Source: Gammaproteobacteria bacterium (GTDB taxonomy: Bacteria; Pseudomonadota; Gammaproteobacteria; Steroidobacterales; Steroidobacteraceae). Taken from it: a DNA stretch of 16,143 bases. The stretch lies in assembly GCA_029857655.1 (NCBI GenBank), contig JAOUGR010000007.1, positions 1 to 16,143 of the forward strand. Direction: 5' to 3'. How positions within the stretch are numbered: the first letter of the stretch is position 1; every line of letters begins with the position of its first letter. The translations under genes were made by a program, and so were the position numbers. Below the pieces are notes generated by a model. That model was given only the letters and a program-made list of their open reading frames with translations, was not told the origin of the DNA and did not search any database. Shown here piece after piece: positions 1 through 10,546 of this stretch.

Positions 1-501
1 GCCCTTGTGTCGCGGCAGCGTCCAGTCGGGCCGCACGAAATGACAGGTGTATCCGAACGGATTCCGCTGCAGGTAATCCTGATGCTCCGGCTCAGCCTCC
101 CAGAAATCCCCGGCCGGCGCGACCTCGGTCACGGCCTTGCCGGGCCATAATCCGGATGCATCGACGTCTGCTATCGTGTCCTCGGCGACGCGGCGCTGCT
201 CGTTGGTCGTGTAGAAGATGGCCGAGCGATAGCTCGCGCCGATGTCGTTGCCTTGGCGATTCCGCGTCGTGGGATCATGTATCTGGAAGAAGAACTCGAG
301 GATCTTCCGAAATCTTATTCTCTCCGGATCGAAAAAGATTTCGACGGCCTCGGCATGGGCCCCGTGGTTCCGGTACGTTGCATTCGGCGTGTTGCCGCCC
401 GAGTATCCGACCCGCGTCTTCAGCACGCCGGGATATTTACGAAAGAGATCCTGCACGCCCCAGAAGCAACCGCCCGCCAGCACTGCCCGCTCTTCGCTCA
501 T
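1..501 (-). CDS. msrA: Peptide-methionine (S)-S-oxide reductase MsrA (3' end cut by window edge)
   Basis: Reduces the S epimer of methionine sulfoxide in proteins and free methionine, using thioredoxin-type electron donors in the cytoplasm. Translating the minus strand from the ATG at 501 gives 167 codons with no stop before the window edge. The family signature GGCFWG is at residues 10-15, so Cys12 is the catalytic nucleophile. Further family landmarks are GYSGG near residue 32, EPEHQDYL near 137-144 and GYTCHFVRP near 150-158, where Cys153 could serve as resolving cysteine. MsrA proteins of this short type run to about 165-180 residues, so only a few C-terminal residues are missing. The start overlaps the msrB stop in an ATGA arrangement, so the two are translationally coupled in one operon. 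The family assignment is certain; the exact end is not visible. Confidence 0.95.
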   Translation of the reverse strand, partial: MSEERAVLAGGCFWGVQDLFRKYPGVLKTRVGYSGGNTPNATYRNHGAHAEAVEIFFDPERIRFRKILEFFFQIHDPTTRNRQGNDIGASYRSAIFYTTNEQRRVAEDTIADVDASGLWPGKAVTEVAPAGDFWEAEPEHQDYLQRNPFGYTCHFVRPDWTLPRHKG

Positions 502-947
502 GGCTTGTCTCCCACCTGGTCCAGGTATGCCCCGTAGCCCTCTTTCTCCATGTCGTCCCGATGGATGAACCGCAGGGACGCCGAGTTGATGCAGTAGCGC
601 AGGCCCCCGCGATCGCGCGGCCCATCCGTGAAGACGTGGCCCAGATGGCTGTCGCCGTGCGCCGAACGCACCTCGGTGCGGACCCTGCCGAGCGACTCGT
701 CCGACAGTTCCATGACATTGGCGGGCTCGATGGGCTTGGTAAAGCTCGGCCAGCCGCAGCCGGACTCGTACTTGTCGGAAGACGCAAAGAGCGGCTCGCC
801 CGAGACGATGTCTACGTAAATACCGGGCTCCTTGTTATGCAGGTAGGCGCCCGTGCCCGGCATTTCCGTGCCGGACAGCTGCGTCACGCGATGCTGCTCG
901 GGGGTGAGTCTGGCGATGGCTGCGGGATGCCTGACGAACCGGTCCAT
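498..947 (-). CDS. msrB: Peptide-methionine (R)-S-oxide reductase MsrB, zinc-free type
   Basis: Reduces the R epimer of methionine sulfoxide, complementing MsrA encoded directly downstream. The protein has 149 residues. The catalytic cysteine is Cys119 in [11 protein letters not shown]; the likely resolving cysteine is Cys64 in SGCGWPSF. The family motif HLGHVF is at 101-106. The two CxxC zinc-binding pairs found in many MsrB proteins are absent: the first site reads GIYVDIVSG (42-50) and the second [10 protein letters not shown] (94-103). This zinc-free pattern is typical of MsrB domains in fused MsrAB proteins. The ATG at 947 is preceded by GAGGTAGG at good distance. The gene follows the FHA gene by 111 bases and overlaps msrA by four. 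Confidence 0.95.
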   Translation of the reverse strand: MDRFVRHPAAIARLTPEQHRVTQLSGTEMPGTGAYLHNKEPGIYVDIVSGEPLFASSDKYESGCGWPSFTKPIEPANVMELSDESLGRVRTEVRSAHGDSHLGHVFTDGPRDRGGLRYCINSASLRFIHRDDMEKEGYGAYLDQVGDKP

Positions 948-1058
948 GTGTCCTACCTCGTGTCGCGCTGGCTAGTCGATGAACTGACCGGGCAAGCGAC
1001 GTAGTTATTGCACTCTGGATGTCGGGTTGGGCTATTGCAAACTGGCACCGACCCGGCC

Positions 1059-2045
1059 TCAATCGTCGGCGAGCGGGACATTGAGCAGGGATTTCTGGCG
1101 CTCCCGGCCGGCGGCTCGTTGCAACTCATCAACTTCGGCCAAATAGTCGACAATATCCCGGTTCGGCACGACACGTTCCTCGCCAAGCCGCACCTGCGGA
1201 CCGAGATTCACGTCGTTGACGTCGCCGTCCTCGACGCCGATCGCGATGGTCCACGCGATGGCGCCGATCAGGAGAGTCGCGGTGCCGGCCAGCGCCAGGG
1301 CAACGCGGCGCCCGTAATGAGTTGCCTCGCGGAGATGCAGGTATACGGCGGCCAGCGCCACCGTTCCCGCGATGGCAACGCCAATCTGGACGAGCACCGA
1401 CCACTGCACGGTGAACGCGACCAGACCGGCCACCCAGTAGCCCCAGGCGCAGATCGCGGCGCAGATCGAAGCGATCGCCACGTGGACTCGAACTTGCCAG
1501 CCTCCATGATTGAGCTTCGTCATCAGCGCCCAGAAGCCGGTCCACAACGCGATCAGCCCGAGCACGACGAGCCCCGCCAAAGTGATGCTGCGGAGCATCG
1601 ACGATGGCGCTTCGAGCCACTGAAGGAAGCCGCCATAGGCGATACATGCCGACACGCCCGCAGCCGCGAGCAGCGTGCGGTGCCGGCGCACGAAGTTGCG
1701 GCGGAAGAGACGTTCGGTGCCGATCGGCACGTGGCGTGTGCGGATGCGCAGCCGCGTGCGCCCGACGATGATCTCGCCCTGTTCGATGATTGCGCCCGCA
1801 TCCGCCGGCACGCGCGTACCGTCGACGCGCGTGCCGTTTTGCGTGCCGAGGTCCCGCACATTGACGCGGCCGTCCTCCAGCAGCGTCAAGAGTGCATGCT
1901 GCGGCGCTGCATGTTCGTCGTCCACGACGATATCGCATCCCAGATCGCGGCCTATGCGGCATTCGGTGCCGGCGCCCTCGATGCGCAGCCGCAGCACCGG
2001 GTGCCCGTGCGGGCCGAGCTGCTCGATCAGCATCACGGCTCCCAT
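1059..2045 (-). CDS. Membrane-anchored protein with N-terminal FHA-like domain
   Basis: 328 residues. The N-terminal ~105 residues look like a forkhead-associated domain, a fold that binds phosphothreonine peptides: the GR motif (IGRD, Arg33), His50 and the NGT turn (70-72) are present. The conserved serine three residues before the histidine is replaced by Ala47, so binding may be weak or altered. About five hydrophobic segments follow (roughly 123-144, 153-175, 188-210, 215-238, 248-271) and then a polar tail of ~57 residues. With five spans and a cytoplasmic FHA domain, the tail would lie in the periplasm; this is inference. The gene overlaps the 3' end of the upstream protease gene. The ATG at 2045 has GGGAG about eight bases upstream; the ATG at 2033, joined to the protease stop as TGATG, is a real alternative. 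No kinase or phosphatase partner is in the window. Confidence 0.8.
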   Translation of the reverse strand: MGAVMLIEQLGPHGHPVLRLRIEGAGTECRIGRDLGCDIVVDDEHAAPQHALLTLLEDGRVNVRDLGTQNGTRVDGTRVPADAGAIIEQGEIIVGRTRLRIRTRHVPIGTERLFRRNFVRRHRTLLAAAGVSACIAYGGFLQWLEAPSSMLRSITLAGLVVLGLIALWTGFWALMTKLNHGGWQVRVHVAIASICAAICAWGYWVAGLVAFTVQWSVLVQIGVAIAGTVALAAVYLHLREATHYGRRVALALAGTATLLIGAIAWTIAIGVEDGDVNDVNLGPQVRLGEERVVPNRDIVDYLAEVDELQRAAGRERQKSLLNVPLADD

Positions 2046-3406
2046 TGCAGGGCTCCCAGGTAACGCTCCATGATCCGCTTGCCGGATTCGAACGCAACGC
2101 CCTGGAGCGCGAGCCGGCTCACCAGTGCCTGCTGCGTGTTGTCGATGCCGACGACTGTCACGTCGAAATCGTAGAGACCGGCGAACAGCCGGTACTGGCG
2201 CACGCAGGTCGAGATTCGCGCATCGAAGCCGTCCAGCGAAATCAGCGCGTCGCGGCAGGCGAACGGCGCCACGTCGGCCGATGCGCCCACGCGGCGCGGG
2301 CCCGCGGCGATACGGTTCACCTGCCGTTCAAACTGCAGGGGATGCAAACCCACGGATTGCAGGATCCGATGCTGCATGTAAAGCCCGGCCACGTATACCC
2401 GCGGCTGCACCAGGACGCGGGACGGCAACCAGCAACTGACGGCCTCCACGCGCATGCGCACGTGCGGGCTGCGTTCGTCGACCGTGCTGCATTCGACGTG
2501 CCGGGAGATCTTCGTCGGCAACGCGTAGCCCTGCACGCGCTGTGTGCCGGCCTTGTCCGGCCCGGCTTCCAGCACCTCGGCTTCGTAGGCAAGTACCTGA
2601 GCCGTCACGCGCTGGCGCAGCTGTTGCGGGCTCAGCGACAGGTCCAGCGGCTTCTGCGCACGTGCCAGCAGCGCCGGAATGTGCTTTGCAGGCACGACGA
2701 AGCCAACGAGTTGCCGGCCGGTGACCACGGAGACGTTGACTCCATACACCCGGCCCCTCGTATCCAGCGCAGGTCCGCCCGACATGCCGCTGTTGATTGC
2801 GCCCGTGTAGTGGATGCGCTGTTCAATGGTGTTCTCGACCAGCCCGTTCGCGACACCCTCGGTAATGGTCAGGCCGAGGCTCAGCGGAAAACCGATCGAC
2901 CAGGCGCGCTCGCCCTGCGCGGGAATCTCGCTGCGCAGTTTCAATGCCGGTAATTCGAGGTCGTCGGCCGCGACGACGGCGAGGTCGTTGCGTACGTCGA
3001 TGGCGAGTACGTGCAGAGGCCCTTTGCGCCCGTCGCTCGCCAGGTATTCCAGCCGGTAGCGCCGCGGGTTGAGCACGGACTGCGCCACGACGTGATAGTT
3101 CGTCACGATCCGGCGCCCGTCGTCGACGGCGAAACCGCTCCCGTGGAATGCGCTCGATTCGGACTCGTTGAAGAAACTGCGGATCTGTACCACAGCGTCG
3201 CGTGCCGCATCGAGCCGGACTTTTGCATCGCCCGAGAGTTCCTGGTTCGCGATGTCGACATCGACAGTGTCGGCGTCGGGCGCCTGCTCCTCGGACGATG
3301 GATCGACCGGCAGCTGAGCGGGCACTGGAGACTCTTCTGCCGACGCAGCGACGCCGGCCGCGGATCCGCATAGCCACACTGAGACGACAAAGCTGGCGAT
3401 CTTCAA
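2033..3406 (-). CDS. Secreted trypsin-like serine protease (DegP/HtrA-type catalytic domain) with unassigned C-terminal domain
   Basis: 457 residues. An N-terminal signal peptide probably ends after ASA at 21-23, directing the protein to the envelope. The catalytic triad is readable: His105 in TNYHVV, Asp141 in DVRNDLAVV and Ser209 in SGMSGGP, with an oxyanion-loop sequence typical of S1C/HtrA proteases. No PDZ domain is recognisable. Residues ~260-457 form a domain I cannot assign, with four cysteines (306, 325, 384, 401) that could form two disulfides in the periplasm. The start is a TTG at 3406 with AGGAG about eight bases upstream; no ATG fits better. The 3' end overlaps the FHA membrane protein gene, so the two are probably made together. 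The substrate is unknown. Confidence 0.85.
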   Translation of the reverse strand: MKIASFVVSVWLCGSAAGVAASAEESPVPAQLPVDPSSEEQAPDADTVDVDIANQELSGDAKVRLDAARDAVVQIRSFFNESESSAFHGSGFAVDDGRRIVTNYHVVAQSVLNPRRYRLEYLASDGRKGPLHVLAIDVRNDLAVVAADDLELPALKLRSEIPAQGERAWSIGFPLSLGLTITEGVANGLVENTIEQRIHYTGAINSGMSGGPALDTRGRVYGVNVSVVTGRQLVGFVVPAKHIPALLARAQKPLDLSLSPQQLRQRVTAQVLAYEAEVLEAGPDKAGTQRVQGYALPTKISRHVECSTVDERSPHVRMRVEAVSCWLPSRVLVQPRVYVAGLYMQHRILQSVGLHPLQFERQVNRIAAGPRRVGASADVAPFACRDALISLDGFDARISTCVRQYRLFAGLYDFDVTVVGIDNTQQALVSRLALQGVAFESGKRIMERYLGALQWEP

Positions 3407-3611
3407 ATGGGGCTCCTGTCTCGCGGACGAATCGGTGAGTGGAGTTTATGCCACCGAGCGCCCAGAACAGAAAATTTGCTCGGCACCTTCCCGCATCACA
3501 TTAGGCCATAGGCGCGTGCCAGCATGTCCTCGTGGGCAAAGGCTTCCTGACACGCGCGATGCGTCTGCCGCACGGACTTGCATCTCGCCGACGGCGAGCT
3601 CGCGCGCGCCC
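3407..3611. other. Intergenic stretch upstream of the protease gene
   Basis: Together with the dehydrogenase remnant this forms a gap of about 338 bases between two minus-strand genes. It should contain the promoter of the protease-FHA genes, but no hexamer pair stands out; a CATAAA at about 3450 on the minus strand has no good -35 partner. Short frames on both strands (for example minus 3496-3687) resemble nothing I recognise. The arginine-rich plus-strand frame before the dehydrogenase remnant may be decayed or unrelated DNA. Confidence 0.4.
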
Positions 3612-3786
3612 GGTGTGTTCCGTGGCTAACCTCACGCGGGAAGACGGCCGAGAGTTCATGCAAGTTGCGCAGAATCTGCCTCTGCAACCTTCCGTCGAGA
3701 CGTTTCCACTGGCTGAGGCTGATTCGGCCCTGGAACGCCTGCGCTCAGGCGCCCTGAAGGGTGCCGCCGTCCTCGTCCCGCCGTAG
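3612..3786 (+). pseudogene. C-terminal remnant of a zinc-type alcohol dehydrogenase
   Basis: About 58 codons ending at the TAG at 3784-3786 read like the extreme C-terminus of medium-chain zinc-binding alcohol dehydrogenases: SVANLTREDGREF, then a stretch ending ETFPLAEADSALERLRSG and finally LKGAAVLVP. These blocks are familiar from that family, where they follow the Rossmann fold. Upstream in the same frame (3532-3611) the sequence is arginine-rich and does not resemble the enzyme, so the catalytic and cofactor-binding parts are missing. There is no plausible start signal. Its last 42 bases are antisense to the end of the serine hydrolase gene. The match is by pattern memory, not by alignment. 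Confidence 0.6.
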
Positions 3787-4473
3787 CCGCGCCCTGACGA
3801 AATTCACGATGCGCTCGTAGCACTCCGCCTTGTCGGGCAGCGCGTGATTGGCGTAGGGGCGCGTCTCGTCGGTGGTCGCCAGTTCGCAGCGCTCGAATAA
3901 ATCAGCCGCCATCTGGTCGGCGTTTGCAAGCATCGGGTCGTGCCGCGAGCCAAAGATGATGGTCGGGATCGCAATCTTGCGGTGATCGGGGCCCAGGTAC
4001 TCGCGGATGTGACGCTGCATCATCTGCGAGGTGGGGCCGGCGAAGCTCATCAGGAAGCGGATGGACTGGAAGTCCGCGTGGCCCGCCTCATGCAGGGCGG
4101 CTACGAGCTGCGCCGCGCCGCCGCCATTGGAATAGCCGGCAATGCCGTCGGGGCGCTCGCGCCGGCAGACTTCCGCGAGGCTGGCCATGCTCGCCTCGAG
4201 GCCGACATAGCGGTTGTCGGTGAACCGGAACCAGCAGCGCGGCTCCTCGAAGCCAAAGGCCTGCACCTCCTCGTCGGTGCAGCCCATGTCGTTCTTGAGC
4301 AGGCTCTGGACCACGTCGGGCTCGAGGAGATTGGGGCCCGCCGGATAGACCCACTCGGCCAGCCCCGCGCAAGCCTGCGCGCAGTGCACGAAGTGCCACT
4401 GTTGATTCGCGTGCTTGCTGGGGTTGCTCCCGAGGCAATGCAGTGTAAGGATCTTCAACTTGTTCATCGTCAA
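3745..4473 (-). CDS. FSH1-like alpha/beta serine hydrolase
   Basis: 242 residues of a compact alpha/beta hydrolase without signal peptide. The start of the fold (KILTLHCLGSN, 7-17) and the nucleophile elbow GYSNG with Ser115 resemble the FSH1 serine-hydrolase family; Asp179 in GSRHDPML and His210 in NHALPDKAE complete the likely triad. The substrate is unknown; small esters or thioesters are the general expectation. The TTG at 4473 has GGGAGGG about seven bases upstream, whereas the ATG at 4467 is 13-14 bases from it, so TTG is preferred by spacing. The last ~13 residues (charged, ending TLQGA) are read antisense through the dehydrogenase remnant and look like a later extension past a natural end near ARL. 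Divergent from the transferase gene, 54 bases apart. Confidence 0.75.
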   Translation of the reverse strand: MTMNKLKILTLHCLGSNPSKHANQQWHFVHCAQACAGLAEWVYPAGPNLLEPDVVQSLLKNDMGCTDEEVQAFGFEEPRCWFRFTDNRYVGLEASMASLAEVCRRERPDGIAGYSNGGGAAQLVAALHEAGHADFQSIRFLMSFAGPTSQMMQRHIREYLGPDHRKIAIPTIIFGSRHDPMLANADQMAADLFERCELATTDETRPYANHALPDKAECYERIVNFVRARLRRDEDGGTLQGA

Positions 4474-4527
4474 CGCACAGCCCTCCCGGCCGGCCCGGCA
4501 CGAGAGTAGCAGACACGAGGAATTCCG

Positions 4528-5148
4528 ATGCCTAAGCTAATCCTGATTTACTTCGACTTTGACGGCGGCCGCGGCGAAGCCGCACGCCTGACAATGCACA
4601 TCGCCGGCATCCCTTTCGAGGACAAGCGCATCCCCGGCAAGGAATGGCCTGCGCAGCGCGACAAGACGCCGTTCCAGGCGATGCCGGTGCTGGAAGTGGA
4701 CGGCAAGGTGATCACCCAGTCCAACACCATCAACCGCTACCTCGGCAAGCTTGCCGGCCTTTACCCGAAGGACGACTGGCAGGCGGCGCTCGCGGACGAG
4801 TTGATGGACGCGGTCGAGGACATCTCGACCAAGATCGGTAACACGATGGCGCTCGAAGACGAGCCCAAGAAGAAGGCGCGCGAGGCGCTGGCAGCGGGTC
4901 CCATCCCGCGCTTCCTGAAGCAGATCGAGGCCCGGCTCAAGGCGGGCGGTGGCGAGTGGTTCGTCGAGAAGCGCCTGACCGTCGCCGATATCAAGTGCTT
5001 CCTGTGGGTGCGCTGGCTCAAGTCCGGGGCGCTCGACCATATCCCCGCCGACATCGTGGACAAGCAGGCGCCGCTACTGGCCAAGCACCTGGAGCGGGTC
5101 AAGAACCACCCGAAGATCGCGGCGTACTACGCGGCGCGCGGGAAGTGA
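4528..5148 (+). CDS. Glutathione S-transferase-like protein (sigma-like)
   Basis: 206 residues with the two-domain layout of soluble glutathione transferases. The N-terminal thioredoxin-like half begins LILIYFDFDGGRGEAARL; Tyr8 sits where sigma-class enzymes keep the tyrosine that activates glutathione, followed by the GRGEAAR stretch common to sigma-like proteins. MPVLEVDGK carries the cis-proline, and QSNTINRYL (about 64-72) corresponds to the glutathione-contacting Ser motif. The helical C-terminal half includes LTVADIKCF, matching the conserved N-capping aspartate helix. The ATG follows GAGGA by six bases. It heads a plus-strand run with the NnrU-like gene 44 bases downstream. The substrate is unknown; a cytoplasmic detoxification or isomerase role would be usual. 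Confidence 0.9.
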   Translation: MPKLILIYFDFDGGRGEAARLTMHIAGIPFEDKRIPGKEWPAQRDKTPFQAMPVLEVDGKVITQSNTINRYLGKLAGLYPKDDWQAALADELMDAVEDISTKIGNTMALEDEPKKKAREALAAGPIPRFLKQIEARLKAGGGEWFVEKRLTVADIKCFLWVRWLKSGALDHIPADIVDKQAPLLAKHLERVKNHPKIAAYYAARGK

Positions 5149-5192
5149 CCGGGAGGCAACTGGCGCTGACGGGAGTGTATGCTCCGCACTGA

Positions 5193-5765
5193 ATGGAAAG
5201 GCTCATCCTCGGACTGGCCGTCTTCTTCGGCGTCCACTGCATTTCGATGGTGGCATTGGGCTGGCGCGATCGCGTTGCCGAACGCCTGGGCAAGAGGACC
5301 TGGCAGGGCATTTACTCGGTCGCTTCGCTGATCGGGCTCTATCTGCTCGTCAGCGGCTATGGGGCCGCGCGGGCATCCGACGCCGTGCTGTATGCGACCC
5401 CGCCAGAGTTCCGCTACATTGCAGCGCTTCTGATGCTCCCTGCCTTCAGCCTGGCCCTCGCCTCGGTCATTCCCGGGCGCATCAGGACCGCCGCGCAACA
5501 TCCACTGCTCCTGTCAACCATGCTTTGGGCGCTTGCGCATCTCTTGACCAACGGCAGCCTTGCCGATCTGCTGCTGTTCGGCACTTTCCTCGTGTGGGCC
5601 GTCGCCGTCCGCATATCGCTCAAACGCCGCCCGGCACGCCCAATTCGCGTTTTGCCGAGTTCACCAGCGAACGATGTCATCGTCGTCGTAGGTGGGTTGG
5701 CGCTCTACGCGATTTTCATTCTATGGTTGCACGCCAGGTGGATTGGCGTGCCACCACTAGCCTGA
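5193..5765 (+). CDS. NnrU-family integral membrane protein
   Basis: 190 residues, strongly hydrophobic, with about five membrane-spanning segments (roughly 3-22, 38-56, 74-94, 108-139 and 161-181). It resembles NnrU proteins, first named near nitrite/nitric oxide reductase genes and related to the plant carotene isomerase Z-ISO. FFGVH with His15, QHP with His103 and the block LWALAHLLTNG with His116 match the histidine positions conserved in the family, where they may bind heme. No denitrification or carotenoid gene is in the window, so the role here is open. The ATG at 5193 directly follows an in-frame-blocking TGA and has only a distant GGGAG, so translation may depend on the upstream gene. 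The next gene starts seven bases after the stop. Confidence 0.82.
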   Translation: MERLILGLAVFFGVHCISMVALGWRDRVAERLGKRTWQGIYSVASLIGLYLLVSGYGAARASDAVLYATPPEFRYIAALLMLPAFSLALASVIPGRIRTAAQHPLLLSTMLWALAHLLTNGSLADLLLFGTFLVWAVAVRISLKRRPARPIRVLPSSPANDVIVVVGGLALYAIFILWLHARWIGVPPLA

Positions 5766-5772
5766 GACGCGG

Positions 5773-6174
5773 TTGAAGATGTATCTCATGGCCGGCGCGC
5801 TATGGCTCATGGCCACCCTCGCCATCGCCCAGGAATACCAGCCCTACCCGTCTCCCAAGATCACGCCGGAACAGTGGGGGATATATGCCGAGCAGGTGCG
5901 CCAGCTGCACGGCAAGTCCCTGGAGGTCTTCGAGGACAAGCAGCTGTTCGCATTCTCGGACCGGGGCACACGCACTTTCTGGATCTTCACGTTGAAACGC
6001 CATCCTGCCCATCCAGCATGGATCACGCGGCAGATGTACGAGGAAGGTGACGTCGTCCGCATCCGGCAAATCGGGTACTTCGCGGGATCGGAAGAAGAAT
6101 TCGCCAAGCTCTTCCGCGAATACCAGGAGCGGAATGAACAGCTCAAGGAAGAAGTCTGGCGCCAGAATCAATAG
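5773..6174 (+). CDS. Small secreted protein of unknown function
   Basis: 133 residues with a clear signal peptide: a positive start, a hydrophobic core and a likely cut after AIA at 17-19, leaving a mature protein of about 114 residues. The mature part is polar, with a block HPAHPAWITRQ (77-87) and RIRQIGYFAGSEEEF (96-110), and ends in a charged helix rich in Glu, Arg and Gln. Similar short periplasmic proteins with an HPAHPAWITRQ-like block seem to exist in other proteobacteria, but I know no function. The TTG at 5773 and the ATG at 5779 are both possible starts and differ by two residues; neither has a strong ribosome binding site. It is third in the plus-strand run and so probably depends on the promoter before the transferase. 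Confidence 0.7.
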   Translation: MKMYLMAGALWLMATLAIAQEYQPYPSPKITPEQWGIYAEQVRQLHGKSLEVFEDKQLFAFSDRGTRTFWIFTLKRHPAHPAWITRQMYEEGDVVRIRQIGYFAGSEEEFAKLFREYQERNEQLKEEVWRQNQ

Positions 6175-6180
6175 GCGGTT

Positions 6181-6252
6181 ATGAACGCGTACGATTTCAT
6201 CCTGATCCTGCTCTCGTTCGTGTATGCAGCGGCAGTCACACGCCTACATTAA
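6181..6252 (+). pseudogene. 23-codon stub resembling the N-terminus of a lost membrane protein
   Basis: An ATG six bases after the preceding stop opens 23 codons: MNAYDFILILLSF followed by [10 protein letters not shown] and TAA. This looks like the first transmembrane helix of a family of multi-pass proteins of unknown function that begin with an MNxYDF-type start and continue YALALTHLL. The frame stops just where that family would go on, and its last four bases lie over the atpC stop codon. I read it as the 5' remnant of a gene lost by deletion at the atp junction; it could also be a genuine tiny membrane peptide. Confidence 0.35.
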
Positions 6253-6677
6253 CCACCCTTCCGCAGCTGCCTCAACTTCTCAATCGCCCTCAACTGCGCC
6301 GCGGCCCTTGCCAATTCCGCCTGAGCCTCGGCTATCTCCATCGCTCCGACGCGATCGCGTAGCGCTTCTTCAGCCCGCTGCTTCGCCGCTAGAGCTGCAG
6401 CTTCATCGAGATCCTTCGCCCGCGCGGCTGTGTCGGCCAGGATGGTCACCTTGTGCGGTTGCACCTCGAGCGCGCCGCCACCCACCCAGAACACCAGCTC
6501 CTCTCCGCCTTCCGTCTGAACCCGCACTTCGCCGGGCTTTAGCGTGGTGAGCAAAGGCGCGTGCCGCGGCGCGATGCCGATCTCGCCGCCCGATGCAGGC
6601 GCAAAGATCATCGTGGCGAGGCCCGAGTGGATCTCGCCTTCGGCGCTCACGATGTCGACGTGGATGGTGTTCGCCAT
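6249..6677 (-). CDS. atpC: ATP synthase F1 subunit epsilon
   Basis: 142 residues, the usual bacterial length. Part of the central stalk in the cytoplasm; it links rotation to catalysis and can inhibit ATP hydrolysis. The N-terminal beta-sandwich is recognisable from [34 protein letters not shown] and the [19 protein letters not shown] stretch; residues from about 90 form the two C-terminal helices, rich in Ala, Glu and Arg. It begins two bases after the atpD stop with no strong ribosome binding site of its own, so coupling to atpD is likely. Last gene of the atp operon; no obvious intrinsic terminator follows before the convergent genes. Confidence 0.97.
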   Translation of the reverse strand: MANTIHVDIVSAEGEIHSGLATMIFAPASGGEIGIAPRHAPLLTTLKPGEVRVQTEGGEELVFWVGGGALEVQPHKVTILADTAARAKDLDEAAALAAKQRAEEALRDRVGAMEIAEAQAELARAAAQLRAIEKLRQLRKGG

Positions 6678-6679
6678 GA

Positions 6680-8116
<1,437 letters not shown>

Positions 8117-8122
8117 TCAGCA

Positions 8123-8983
8123 CTAAACCGCTGCCGCGCCGCCCACGATCTCCGAAATCTCTTTCGTGATCGCGGCCTGGCGGGCTTTGTTGTAAATGAG
8201 CTGCAGCTCGTCGATGATCTTGCCGGCGTTGTCGGTCGCGCTCTTCATCGCGACCATGCGCGCCGCCATCTCGCAGGCCAGGTTCTCGACCGCCGCGCGG
8301 TAAACCTGCGATTCGATGTAGCGCATCATGTAGCTCGCGATCAGCTCGTCGGCGGCCGGTTCGTAAATGTAGTCCCAGCGTTCCTGCAAGTCCGCCGCGT
8401 CCACGGTTTCGGCCGGCAGCATCTGCTGCAGTTCCGGCTTCTGCGTCATCGTGTTGACGAAGCGGTTGCTGGCGACAAACAGGCGATCGATCTTGCCGCC
8501 CCCGTAGAGGTCCAGCATCGCTTTGACCGTGCCGAGCAGGTCCGCGATACGGGGCTTGTCGCCCAGGTGCGTGATGGACGCCTCGATCGGCAGCTTCAGG
8601 CGGCGGAAGAACTGCATCGCCTTGCTGCCGATCAGGCACATGTGCAGGTTCACGCCCTGCCGCTGGTATTCGCGCGCCGCAATGAGTACTTGCTTGAACA
8701 CGTTGATATTGAGCGAGCCGCACAGGCCACGGTCGGAGCTGACTACGATGATGCCGACCGACTTCACCTCGCGTTCCACCAGGAACGGGTGGTGGTGGTT
8801 CGGGTTGGCCACCCGCAGGTGGCCGATGACGCTCCTGATCTTGTCCGCGTAAGGGCGCGCCGCCTTCATGCGCTCCTGCGCACGCCGCATCTTGCTCGCA
8901 GCGACCATTTCCATGGCCTTGGTGATCTTCTGCGTGCTCTTGATGCTCGCGATCTTGACCCGGATTTCCTTCGTGCCGGCCAT
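8123..8983 (-). CDS. atpG: ATP synthase F1 subunit gamma
   Basis: 286 residues; the rotating central shaft of F1. The N-terminal helix begins [20 protein letters not shown] and is followed by [14 protein letters not shown], which is the classical gamma signature. [11 protein letters not shown] (about 82-92) marks the Rossmann-like middle domain, and the C-terminal helix contains [20 protein letters not shown] and [11 protein letters not shown]. Start and end positions match the family, and the ATG lies six bases after the atpA stop. No strong ribosome binding site is visible, so coupled translation with atpA is likely. Confidence 0.98.
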   Translation of the reverse strand: MAGTKEIRVKIASIKSTQKITKAMEMVAASKMRRAQERMKAARPYADKIRSVIGHLRVANPNHHHPFLVEREVKSVGIIVVSSDRGLCGSLNINVFKQVLIAAREYQRQGVNLHMCLIGSKAMQFFRRLKLPIEASITHLGDKPRIADLLGTVKAMLDLYGGGKIDRLFVASNRFVNTMTQKPELQQMLPAETVDAADLQERWDYIYEPAADELIASYMMRYIESQVYRAAVENLACEMAARMVAMKSATDNAGKIIDELQLIYNKARQAAITKEISEIVGGAAAV

Positions 8984-8989
8984 GGTCGT

Positions 8990-10531
<1,542 letters not shown>

Positions 10532-10546
10532 GTCTTCTTCCCTTGC

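Noticed and set aside
948..1058. Possible promoter between the FHA gene and msrB
   Set aside because: TTGCAA and CAATAAC are present on the minus strand but at wrong spacing; not enough to call.
1008..2953. Two long plus-strand open frames (1008-2063 and 1892-2953)
   Set aside because: They are antisense to the FHA and protease genes, which show real domains; the frames have no recognisable motifs.
3496..3687. 63-codon minus-strand frame with a few Cys and His residues
   Set aside because: No family resemblance, no ribosome binding site, and it overlaps the dehydrogenase remnant on the other strand.
6175..6248. Transcription terminator after atpC
   Set aside because: No GC-rich stem followed by a T run could be found in the convergent junction.
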